Shown here one piece after another: positions 41,770 to 51,100 of a stretch of DNA of 64,000 bases. Made by a program: the position numbers and the translations under genes. The notes under the pieces were generated by a model. The model was not told where the DNA came from. It did not search any database and saw nothing but the letters and a program-made list of their open reading frames with translations. Every line of letters starts with the position of its first letter. The stretch's first letter is position 1. Origin of the DNA: Mariniphaga sp041687215 (GTDB taxonomy: Bacteria > Bacteroidota > Bacteroidia > Bacteroidales > Prolixibacteraceae); NCBI RefSeq assembly GCF_041687215.1, contig NZ_JAWLCI010000008.1, positions 1 to 64,000 on the forward strand. Reading direction: 5' to 3'.

Positions 41770-42178
41770 GATAACTTAATACAGCCAGCCTGTAAGAATC
41801 GAGCCCGAAACCCATTATACAGCCTTTACAAACAGGCCCGATAACAGATTTGTGCCTGAAATCTTCCCGTGTAAGTGTATTGGAAATATGCACTTCGGTA
41901 ACCGGAGTAGTAACACCAGCAATGGCATCACGAATGGCAATTGACGTGTGAGTGTAAGCTCCTGCATTGATGATGATGCCATCAGAAGAAAAACCAAATT
42001 CATGAATTTTATCAACCAGTTCGCCTTCAATATTCGATTGAAAGTAAGTGAATTTAACTTCTGGGAAAACAGATTTTAACTTTTCATAATAATCTTCATA
42101 ACTTTCCGAACCGTAAATGCTTTTTTCCCTTTTCCCCAGTAAGTTCAAATTTGGGCCGTTGATAATCAATATATTCAT
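41762..42178 (-). CDS. aroQ: 3-dehydroquinate dehydratase, type II
   Basis: 138-residue type II dehydroquinase of the shikimate pathway, which turns 3-dehydroquinate into 3-dehydroshikimate. Motifs: INGPNLNLLGKREKSIYG with the catalytic Tyr, the FQSNIEGELVDKIHE segment, IINAGAYTHTSIAIRDAI, and EVHISNTLTREDFRHKSV holding the catalytic His and Arg. Length is standard. It is divergent from xerD across 142 nt of AT-rich DNA, a frequent pairing in Bacteroidota. A -7-like box on the minus strand lies at 42275-42282 (CAAAAGTA). Confidence 0.96.
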   Translation of the reverse strand: MNILIINGPNLNLLGKREKSIYGSESYEDYYEKLKSVFPEVKFTYFQSNIEGELVDKIHEFGFSSDGIIINAGAYTHTSIAIRDAIAGVTTPVTEVHISNTLTREDFRHKSVIGPVCKGCIMGFGLDSYRLAVLSYLT

Positions 42179-42320
42179 TTTATTTCGATTTTAATATATT
42201 TTATAGTAACTTTAAAGTCATTAAAACGTAATTGATATCATAATAATTAAAATATTAATTCGTATTAGTTTTTTCAAAAGTATTTAAATCATCGGATTTA
42301 AAAAATAAAAATTGAAAGTT

Positions 42321-43220
42321 ATGAAATGGGAGGAAAGCAAAAAAGGTTTTGAGAACTACCTTACACTGGAAAAGTCGTTATCGCAAAATTCCATTGCAGC
42401 TTATATTAACGACATTAACAAGCTGATTGAATTTCTGGGCAAAAATTTTAAAAAAACCAGTCCGGAAAAGGTCAAACTAAATCATTTAAAAAAATTTGTG
42501 GAATGGTTGAACGAGCGGGGAGTAAGTCCCCGAACTCAGGCCCGGACTATTTCAGGCATCAAATCGTTTTACAAATACCTGTTAATTGAAGGGAAAATTT
42601 CAAGCGATCCCACAGCATTGCTTGAATCGCCTAAAATTGGCCGAAAACTTCCGGATATTTTGTCAATGGAAGAAATCGATCAACTAATTGACGCAGTAGA
42701 TTTGGAAAAACCGGAAGGGCAAAGAAATAAAGCCATGCTTGAAACTTTGTACAGTTGCGGTTTAAGGGTTTCGGAGTTGGTAAACCTGAAAATTACCAAT
42801 TTATTTTTTGAACAGGGATTTGTTAAAATAGAAGGAAAGGCTGGAAAAGAAAGGCTGGTGCCTGTTAGTAAACGGGCCGTAACAGAAATTAATAAATACC
42901 TGAATGGCTATCGCAAAAGTCTTAAAATTCACAAAGACAGTGAAAATATTCTTTTTTTGAACAGAAGGGGTAAAAAACTGAGCCGTGTAATGGTTTTTAC
43001 CATTATTAAAAACCTGGCTCAGAAAATTGAACTGAACAAAAAAATCAGTCCCCATACGTTCAGACATTCTTTTGCTACTCATTTAATTAATGGTGGAGCA
43101 GATTTGCGTGCTGTGCAGGAAATGCTGGGGCATGAATCTATTTTAACTACAGAGATTTATACGCATCTGGATAGGGATTATCTTAAAAATACAATTCACC
43201 AATTTCATCCAAGGTCGTAG
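42321..43220 (+). CDS. xerD: Site-specific tyrosine recombinase XerD
   Basis: 299-residue recombinase with all catalytic parts: Arg in YSCGLRVSEL, Lys in KAGKERLVPVS, HTFRHSFATHL, GHESILTTEIYTHL with Tyr280. N-terminal SAM-like core-binding domain with SLSQNSIAAYINDINKLIEF. It resolves chromosome dimers at dif with its partner, activated by FtsK encoded upstream. The frame is open from a TTG at 42312, but ATG 42321 fits the usual N-terminus. A terminator follows. This is the housekeeping enzyme, not linked to the integron-type integrase at 32 kb. Confidence 0.93.
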   Translation: MKWEESKKGFENYLTLEKSLSQNSIAAYINDINKLIEFLGKNFKKTSPEKVKLNHLKKFVEWLNERGVSPRTQARTISGIKSFYKYLLIEGKISSDPTALLESPKIGRKLPDILSMEEIDQLIDAVDLEKPEGQRNKAMLETLYSCGLRVSELVNLKITNLFFEQGFVKIEGKAGKERLVPVSKRAVTEINKYLNGYRKSLKIHKDSENILFLNRRGKKLSRVMVFTIIKNLAQKIELNKKISPHTFRHSFATHLINGGADLRAVQEMLGHESILTTEIYTHLDRDYLKNTIHQFHPRS

Positions 43221-43242
43221 TGTTAAACATAATATATTTTTA

Positions 43243-43266
43243 GGGCTGAAAATTCAGCCCTTTTTT
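43243..43266 (+). terminator. Rho-independent terminator of xerD
   Basis: GGGCTGAA-AATT-CAGCCC with six T after it, 22 nt past the stop codon. Confidence 0.85.
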
Positions 43267-43341
43267 GTGCTTATGCTTTTTTTGAATTTGTTAAGATAAT
43301 GTTTAATTGGCTGCTAAATAAGGTTGAAACATTCCAATTCC

Positions 43342-43372
43342 CTGCCTTTAGCAGAAAAATATTCTATTTTTG
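43342..43372 (+). promoter_or_regulatory. Candidate promoter of pckA
   Basis: TATTTTTG at 43365-43372 matches TAnnTTTG exactly; CTG at 43342-43344 stands 20 nt upstream in the -33 position. The leader to the ATG would be about 45 nt. Confidence 0.45.
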
Positions 43373-43425
43373 TAAACAGAATTCGTTGAGATTATCAGTT
43401 ATATCAAGTTAATTATTAGGTAGTT

Positions 43426-45033
43426 ATGAAAAATTTAAATTTATCGAAGTACGGCATTCAAAACGTACAGGAGATTGTTTACAACCCCTCTTACGAACAA
43501 CTTTTTGAGGAGGAAATGAATCCCGGACTCGAAGGTTTCGAAAAAGGCCAGCTAACCGAACTGGGTGCAGTAAATGTAATGACCGGAGTGTTTACCGGTC
43601 GTTCGCCCAAAGACAAATTCATTGTAAAAGATGACACAACCAAAAACACAATCTGGTGGACAACCCCGGAATCGCCAAACGACAACAAACCAGTTACAAC
43701 CGATGTATGGAATGAATTAAAAGCATTAACGGTAAAACAGCTTTCCGGTAAAAGGTTGTTTGTTATGGATACTTTTTGCGGTGCAAACCCCGATTCAAGA
43801 CTGAAAGTAAGGTTTATTATGGAAGTGGCATGGCAGGCACATTTTGTAAAAAATATGTTTATCAGACCAACAGAGGAAGAACTTGAAAACTACGGCGAAC
43901 CAGATTTCGTTTCGTTAAATGCTTCAAAAACAACCAATCCGAACTGGAAAGAGCAGGGGCTAAATTCCGAAGTTTATACCGTTTTCAACCTGACTGAAAA
44001 AATGCACGTTGTTGGCGGAAGCTGGTACGGTGGTGAAATGAAAAAAGGAATGTTTGCCATGATGAATTATTATCTTCCTTTGAACGGAATGGCATCTATG
44101 CACTGTTCTGCAAACGTGGGAGAGAAAGATGATGTGGCTATTTTCTTCGGTCTTTCAGGTACCGGAAAAACGACTCTATCAACCGACCCGAAACGCAAAT
44201 TGATTGGCGACGACGAGCATGGCTGGGATGATAATGGGATTTTCAATTTTGAAGGAGGTTGCTACGCCAAAACCATCAACCTCGATCCGGAAGCTGAACC
44301 GGATATTTACCGCGCCATCAAACGTGATGCATTGCTTGAAAACGTTACTGTTGATGAAAATGGAAAAATAGACTTCAGCGATGGTTCTGTTACTCAAAAT
44401 ACCCGTGTTTCCTATCCCATTTATCACATCGAAAATATTGTAAAACCGGTTTCAAAAGCAGGGCACGCCAACAAGGTGATTTTCCTTACTGCTGATGCAT
44501 TTGGAGTAATGCCGCCCGTATCGAAACTGACTCCGGAACAAACCAAATACCACTTCCTTTCAGGATTTACAGCAAAACTGGCCGGTACCGAGCGTGGTGT
44601 AACCACACCGCAACCTACTTTTTCGGCATGTTTTGGCGCTGCATTTCTTTCGCTTCACCCAACCAAATATGGCGAGGAACTGGTGAAAAAAATGGAAGAA
44701 CACGGTGCGGTTGCCTATTTAGTGAACACTGGCTGGAACGGAACAGGTAAGCGAGTTTCCATTAAAGATACGCGTGCTATTATCGATGCCATTCTGGATG
44801 GTTCAATCGAAAAAGCTGAAACCAAAATAATTCCGGTTTTTAACCTCGAAGCTCCCACTGCATTGCACGATGTTGATCCGAATATTCTTGATCCCCGAGA
44901 CACTTATGCCGATCCGAAAGAATGGGAAGAAAAAGCCAAAGATTTGGCCAGCCGTTTTATTAAAAACTTCGAAAAATACACCGATAACCAGGAAGGTAAA
45001 GCACTGGTTGCTGCTGGTCCGCAACTTGGATAA
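43426..45033 (+). CDS. pckA: Phosphoenolpyruvate carboxykinase (ATP)
   Basis: 535 residues, usual length for the ATP-dependent enzyme. Motifs: FTGRSPKDKFIVKDD near the start, the kinase 1a P-loop G242-LSGTGKTTLSTDP, the metal-binding IGDDEHGWDDNGIFNFEGG region, and the NTGWNGTGKRVSIKDTRAI stretch near the end. It interconverts oxaloacetate and PEP, either for gluconeogenesis or, in fermentative Bacteroidota, for CO2 fixation with ATP gain toward succinate; fumC nearby fits that route. Single-gene unit with promoter and terminator. Confidence 0.97.
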   Translation: MKNLNLSKYGIQNVQEIVYNPSYEQLFEEEMNPGLEGFEKGQLTELGAVNVMTGVFTGRSPKDKFIVKDDTTKNTIWWTTPESPNDNKPVTTDVWNELKALTVKQLSGKRLFVMDTFCGANPDSRLKVRFIMEVAWQAHFVKNMFIRPTEEELENYGEPDFVSLNASKTTNPNWKEQGLNSEVYTVFNLTEKMHVVGGSWYGGEMKKGMFAMMNYYLPLNGMASMHCSANVGEKDDVAIFFGLSGTGKTTLSTDPKRKLIGDDEHGWDDNGIFNFEGGCYAKTINLDPEAEPDIYRAIKRDALLENVTVDENGKIDFSDGSVTQNTRVSYPIYHIENIVKPVSKAGHANKVIFLTADAFGVMPPVSKLTPEQTKYHFLSGFTAKLAGTERGVTTPQPTFSACFGAAFLSLHPTKYGEELVKKMEEHGAVAYLVNTGWNGTGKRVSIKDTRAIIDAILDGSIEKAETKIIPVFNLEAPTALHDVDPNILDPRDTYADPKEWEEKAKDLASRFIKNFEKYTDNQEGKALVAAGPQLG

Positions 45034-45057
45034 TATCAAAACAAAATCATAATACCG

Positions 45058-45092
45058 AAAGGCTTCGTCAGAATTGGCGGAGCCTTTTTTTT
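45058..45092 (+). terminator. Rho-independent terminator of pckA
   Basis: AAAGGCTTCGTC pairs with GGCGGAGCCTTT (two G-T pairs), ending in a run of eight T, 25 nt past the stop codon. Confidence 0.85.
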
Positions 45093-45116
45093 AACTTTTA
45101 TAATTAACAAAATGAT

Positions 45117-46493
45117 TTACCGGTTTATTTTACCGCGGTTATATGAAAAGTAAATTCCGGCCATACTAATAAATGAAAAGCTTATAAATCCCCATTTCAT
45201 AGCTTTCAAAAACAAATGGTCGGGAACTGTTTCAATGGCCTGGTTTCCCATCATTCCGGCAAAGAAAAGGGTGGCAATAGTCATACTAACAATTTGCCCC
45301 ACAACCCGCATGGTTGCTGCCGAACCTGATGCAAGCCCGAGCTGGGTTTTTTGCACAGAACTCATAATGGTATTCATGTTGGGCGAAGAGAAAAAGGCGA
45401 ATCCCAGGCCCACCCAAAACAGCAAAGCTACAATCAACCACAAAGATGTAGTGCCTGTAAGAAAAGCAAAAGCTGCCAGTCCAATAGTACACATGGTCAT
45501 GCCTAAAGTAGCCAGGTAGCGGGGTTGAATACGGTCGGAAAGCCTGCCTGCAACAGGCGAAAAAATGGCCATCATGGCTGGCTGGGCAACCAGAATAATA
45601 CCGGCATTTCGGGGCGATAAACCCTGAACTTTCTGCAAATACAAACTCAGCAAAAACACAATAGCAAAAGTTGCGCTGTAATTGATAAGCGCAGCCAGGT
45701 TGGAAAAAGCAAACAGTCGGTTACGGGTAAACAGTTTTGTTTCCAAAACAGGCATAACTGACCGGCTTTCAATATACCAGAAAAGAACCAGTGCCAGAGA
45801 ACCTCCACCCATCAGCAACCAGCCTGAAATGGCAGGAATACGCGAAGATCCGTAAACCATAGCCACCAAACCAGCCATATAAAACAGGGTTCCTTTCAGG
45901 TCTGGTTTTTTCGTTGAAAAATCACCATGGTTGTCTTTTCCTAAAAACAGGAAAGCAACAATAATGGTGAGTATTCCCAAAGCAGAAGAGACAAAAAAGA
46001 TGGAACGCCAGCCCAAATACTGAGTTAAAAATCCACCGGCAAACGGACCGAATGCCAGGCCGAGATAAACCGCTGAAACCGACATACCCAATACTCTGCC
46101 GCGGTTCTGAGGCAAAAATGCAGAAACCAGAATGGCCGGTCCGGTGGTGCTGGAAAACGCTGCACCAATTCCCTGAATGAACCGGAACAGAATAAGCCAG
46201 AAACCGGAAGGTGCAAAGCCGCAAACGATAGATGAAATGGTAAAAATGGTGATGCCGGTTTTAAAAACGCGCCGGATTCCGGTTAAATCGCCCCAACGGC
46301 CCACTGGCAACAAAAACATAGCAGTGGCCAGTAAAAAAGAAGTAATTACCCAGCTCAACTCCACCGCGTTAAGTCCAAAACTTTTTTCGATGGCCGGCAA
46401 TGCAATGTTTACCGATGATATTAGAAAAGTTCCCATAAACGAGGTTATGGCAACAATACCTAAAATGGAAATCTGCTTTTTTGTCCAGTTCAT
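45117..46493 (-). CDS. MFS transporter, DHA2 (EmrB/QacA)-like drug exporter
   Basis: 458-residue inner-membrane protein with about 14 hydrophobic helices. MFS motif A appears as GRWGDLTGIRRV (about residues 66-77), and motif C as LGLAFGPFAGGFL in helix 5, which marks antiporters of the drug:H+ type. The QGIGAAFSSTTGPAILVSAF helix is typical of DHA2 members. Substrate unknown. It is downstream of fumC on the same strand, 83 nt apart, with no shared function evident. It converges on pckA; the pckA terminator separates them. Confidence 0.88.
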   Translation of the reverse strand: MNWTKKQISILGIVAITSFMGTFLISSVNIALPAIEKSFGLNAVELSWVITSFLLATAMFLLPVGRWGDLTGIRRVFKTGITIFTISSIVCGFAPSGFWLILFRFIQGIGAAFSSTTGPAILVSAFLPQNRGRVLGMSVSAVYLGLAFGPFAGGFLTQYLGWRSIFFVSSALGILTIIVAFLFLGKDNHGDFSTKKPDLKGTLFYMAGLVAMVYGSSRIPAISGWLLMGGGSLALVLFWYIESRSVMPVLETKLFTRNRLFAFSNLAALINYSATFAIVFLLSLYLQKVQGLSPRNAGIILVAQPAMMAIFSPVAGRLSDRIQPRYLATLGMTMCTIGLAAFAFLTGTTSLWLIVALLFWVGLGFAFFSSPNMNTIMSSVQKTQLGLASGSAATMRVVGQIVSMTIATLFFAGMMGNQAIETVPDHLFLKAMKWGFISFSFISMAGIYFSYNRGKINR

Positions 46494-46576
46494 AAAATTT
46501 TATCTTGTACCAATCAGAAGAGGACAAAATTAGCATTTATCAGCGGAATTAAAATGCAGCCATCCAGCTTGAAGTT

Positions 46577-47971
46577 TCAGTCGGTTCTGGTCATCTTTTC
46601 CGGTCGCACCCATTCGTCGTATTGTTCCGGTGTAACATAGCCCAGCCGAACAGCTTCTTCTTTTAGAGTAGTGCCGTTTTTATGGGCTGCCTGGGCAATT
46701 TCCGTTGCTTTGTAATAGCCAATTTTGGTGTTCAACGCCGTAACCAGCATGAGCGAAATATTCACCAGTTTTTCAATCACCGGGTAATTGGGTTCGATGC
46801 CAACGGCGCAGTTGTCGTTAAACGAAACACAGGCATCGCCCAGCAGTTGGGCGCTTTGCAGAAAGTTGGCAGCCATCAAGGGTTTAAACACATTCAATTC
46901 GAAATGGCCTTGCATACCACCCACCGAAATGGCCACATCGTTACCCATCACCTGGGCGCAAACCATGGTGAGGGCCTCACTTTGTGTGGGATTCACCTTT
47001 CCGGGCATAATGGAAGAACCGGGTTCGTTGGCCGGCAGAATCAGTTCGCCAATTCCCGAGCGCGGACCTGAAGCCAGTAACCGGATGTCGTTGGATATTT
47101 TATTGAGCGAAACGGCCAGTTGTTTTAACGCGCCATGCGATTCCACAATGGCATCGTGAGCCGCCAGCGCCTCAAATTTATTGGGTGCGGTCACGAACGG
47201 AAGCCCTGTAAGTTCAGCGATTTTTTTCGCCACCAACACATCGTATCCTGCCGGAGTGTTCAGTCCGGTTCCTACGGCAGTGCCGCCCAGGGCCAGTTCC
47301 GAAAGATGATCCAGCGTATTTCTTAGCGCTTTCAATCCGTGGTTGAGTTGCGCCGTGTATCCTGAAAATTCCTGGCCAAGGGTGAGGGGAGTGGCGTCCA
47401 TCAGGTGCGTGCGGCCAATTTTTACAACATTTTTAAACGCCTCAGATTTTTGCTGCAACGTATCGCGCAGTTTTTCGATGCCCGGAATGGTTTTTTCCAC
47501 CACGGTTTTATATGCCGCAATGTGCATGGCTGTTGGGAAAGTGTCGTTAGACGACTGCGACTTGTTTACATCGTCGTTGGCCTGCAGTACTTTTGCGCCT
47601 TCGTCCAGTGTTTTTCCGGCGATTACCTGCGCCCGGTTGGCAATCACTTCATTCACGTTCATGTTGCTCTGTGTGCCCGATCCGGTTTGCCAAATCACCA
47701 GCGGAAACTGGTCGTCCAGCTTCCCTTCCAGGATTTCATCACACACCTGTGCAATCAAATCCCTTTTTTCTTCGGACAAAACTCCCAACTCGCAATTGGC
47801 ATAAGCTGCGGCTTTTTTCAGAATGGCAAACCCGGATATAATTTCTTTAGGCATGGAGGCCGCCGGACCAATTTTAAAATTGTTGCGCGAACGTTCGGTT
47901 TGTGCGCCCCAGTATTTTTCGGTAGGTACTTTTACCTCGCCCATGGTGTCTTTTTCAATTCGGTATTCCAT
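46577..47971 (-). CDS. fumC: Fumarate hydratase, class II
   Basis: 464-residue fumarase C, which interconverts fumarate and malate. Motifs: TERSRNNFKIG, QTGSGTQSNMNVNEVIANRA, SQSSNDTFPTAMHIAA, the GRTHLMDATPLTLGQEFSGY region and the signature GSSIMPGKVNPTQSEAL with the catalytic Ser. It lacks iron-sulfur Cys and is not class I. Argininosuccinate lyase and aspartase are related, but the DATP and MPGKVNP details and length fit fumarase. It is the last conserved housekeeping gene before the AT-rich defence gene on the right. Confidence 0.96.
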   Translation of the reverse strand: MEYRIEKDTMGEVKVPTEKYWGAQTERSRNNFKIGPAASMPKEIISGFAILKKAAAYANCELGVLSEEKRDLIAQVCDEILEGKLDDQFPLVIWQTGSGTQSNMNVNEVIANRAQVIAGKTLDEGAKVLQANDDVNKSQSSNDTFPTAMHIAAYKTVVEKTIPGIEKLRDTLQQKSEAFKNVVKIGRTHLMDATPLTLGQEFSGYTAQLNHGLKALRNTLDHLSELALGGTAVGTGLNTPAGYDVLVAKKIAELTGLPFVTAPNKFEALAAHDAIVESHGALKQLAVSLNKISNDIRLLASGPRSGIGELILPANEPGSSIMPGKVNPTQSEALTMVCAQVMGNDVAISVGGMQGHFELNVFKPLMAANFLQSAQLLGDACVSFNDNCAVGIEPNYPVIEKLVNISLMLVTALNTKIGYYKATEIAQAAHKNGTTLKEEAVRLGYVTPEQYDEWVRPEKMTRTD

Positions 47972-48168
47972 AGTTTCTTTTTTTTATTCGTAGAATAAAA
48001 GACCCGAATGCCAAGTGTTGTGAGAGGTGCTCTAATGAGTCTTTAGCTCACTGGTCATCTATTCTATTATTGCCTTTACATTGAAAATATTTAGCTAAGT
48101 AATTATCAATATTATTTTAAACTTCTATTTGTTATGACTGTTTAGAATTTTTTTTTTTATAAAAAGAG

Positions 48169-51100
48169 TTATTCGATCTCTTTAAACTCATAGAGCCAAG
48201 CTTTCCTATTTTCTAAAATTTCTATTTCAAATTCATTAACTACTATTAATAGCATTTTTTGGATTGCATTTTTCGTCAACATGTCAACACTAATAATTTT
48301 ATGTAACAAATTCTCATACTCAATTTTAGTTCCTATAAAATCCTCCTCAAGAATAATAATACAATTGACTTTTACGAAAGGTATTAAAGAGAATTTTATC
48401 AAACTGTTTGCAACCTTATATATTTTTGTTAGATATGGAATTATATTTATTATTTGAGTTAATTTGGTTTCACCATTCTTGCTTAGATAAATAATTCCAA
48501 GGATACAAATTATTTGAAGGTTCTTTCGTTGTTGCTCCCCAAAAGTGTTACTTCTATTAATTAATTCTTTTTCAGATATAGAACCTGACAAAATACGCGA
48601 AGTCAACTCGGAAACTAGTTCCCATAATAATTTATTGGATGCAATAAGAGAATAATCACTGAGCATCTTTTTAAATTTTTCTACATAATCCAAATTTGAC
48701 TCTGAGTTTACCAAGTAAGATGTAAGTATCATTATGAATACTGGTATTATAACAAATTCTACAGAAGCGTCTTCCGCTTTATCCCACTTTTCATTTGGTT
48801 TACTTGTCAGAAGATCTGAAATTTTAACCTTTCCCATAATTCCCATTTTTTCATTAGGGGTACCTTCTAAATGTCCTGTAATGGCTGAAAACAGAAGAAA
48901 AGATTCAAACGCCTCTTCAATCTTAAAATTAATAATTGAATATTGACTACAAACACTCGAGATTAACAAAAATATCTTTTGGTCCCCATTCTTTCGAGCA
49001 AGGTCAAATGCTTTAACTGACCATTCGTATGCCTTGGCAATGTTATTTATTCCATCAGAAAATATCGCTAAATGTGCAAAAATAATGGGTTCATTATTAG
49101 GATTATAATAATCAGATAGATCTTTATTATTGAGTGTAAATATTCCTTGATATGGTTTAAAATATTCTTCTCCAGAACTAATGAATTGTGGAACACGATC
49201 TTTTGCAACTTCTGCAGATATATATCCTAAGGAGTGACCACACCAAAGAAGTAATCTAATCCAATTTTGACCAAAGTTTTCTTCTTTGGTTTTAAATAGT
49301 CTACTAATAAAATCCTCAAAGTTTTCTAAACTATTAATATAGTCTTTATTAATCCAATAAGCTATTGCAAGTTCTCCTAATAGTTGTATATAGTTTAATT
49401 CAAGATAGTTTTTGTCATTATTCGCGATTGACACAGCTTTTTTACAATATTGGACTGCCAAATTACTATTTTTGTTAGAGATAATAGAGGCTCCTAGTAA
49501 TAAGGTGTCTATATAAGTTGATTGATGGATACAATCATAATTAATTGCATTCAATATCCAATCTCTGCTTTTTTCTTTCTGCTCACTATCAAAATATAAT
49601 TTTCCTATATTTTCATTTAATAAGAATTTTGATTCGTTTAGTTTCACTTTTGACAAAGATGATTTTGTTAATTCTAGTGCCTTCTTTTGATTTTTGAAAA
49701 CTTTAAATTCTAAAGAAATTATTTGTTTCAATACGACTATTTCTAATATCTCAAGATTATGCTTTCTAAAATATGTAATGAGAATTTTTAAATTTGAAAC
49801 AATAATATCCCAACTAACTTGTTTTTGTTGTGATTCAACGTTTGCAATATTTTCACAAATTATGGCTACTGCTACTTGTGCTATTTCTTCGTTAAAAATA
49901 TTAATTCCATATTTTGATTTAAGAAATTCAATTTTGTTAAGCCAAGTGACGATATCATGCTCATTTGACAAATTTTGAATTGGTGACCAAAGGATGGTTG
50001 AATACATTTTAAGATCTATCGTTTCTTTAAATGGAGTATCAACCTTTTCCCAATTTGTAAAAACATAATTTAAATGATCCCAAAATTTTGATAATTTAAT
50101 TACATTAAAATTAATGAGAATAATAAAATGTATAATGAAAAGGTCTGCATTAGAAGTTGATTCTTCTTTTACATATTCCTCTAATCTACTTTCAAAAACT
50201 GAAAAATCTTTATTTAATATTTGACTTAATCTTATTTGTTCCTTTCGGATAAATGATCTTAATATAATATTCATTTCTTTGGGAATATCTATGTCTTTCC
50301 AATAATCTAAGTATCCCCAGCTATCTAATATTGTAATCTCCTCTTTTAGTTTTACTGATAGAAAAAGATTTAGAAGAACAAGACCTGCATTATTGTAGTC
50401 TTTTCCTTTAATGAAAGAAGTGATAATTCTTGATGCTTCAATTTGATCAACCTTTTTTGAAGATAATAATGATCTTGCAACTGCTAAATAAATATTTTGA
50501 ATAGTTTTTTGAGATAGATTATTTATACCGATATCTTTAATAATAGGAGAAACTTGGTATAAATTCTCATTAACTTGTATCCAAGTATAGAGCAAATCTT
50601 GAAGTTTTTCATTTGGATGTTTTATTCGTTCTTCAACATTACTTACTGCCAAAATTTCGTTGTTTCTAAAACTCCAATGAATTAAACTCAATCTGTATAA
50701 AAGTTCTCGGGAATTTACTTTTGGTATATATTTACTAATCATTAACTGTGCATCTTCCAATAGCTCAGCATTAAACTCATTTTTCAATAGAACTTCAATT
50801 ATGTCCTCCGAATTACTACCCCAATTAATAGTTTTTAGTCGTTGAATAATAGTATTAACAAGTCTCGGATTTCTTTGAGAAAATGCACTAATTAGATTTA
50901 TAAAATTCGGGTCGGATTCTGTAGCGCCATTATTGACAAGCATTTCAAGGATTTCTTTGTCTGATAAATTAAAGTCATAATATTCATAAAATACCTGCTC
51001 ATTGAGAAATGATTTTAAATCGCTCAATATTTTATAATTAGATGTTGTTAAAAGTCTATTCCCAGTATTAGTGATATTGTTACCTAAAGAAATAAGCATT

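Noticed and set aside
42321..43220. Second mobile-element integrase
   Set aside because: The sequence and its place beside aroQ fit housekeeping XerD, with full catalytic residues.
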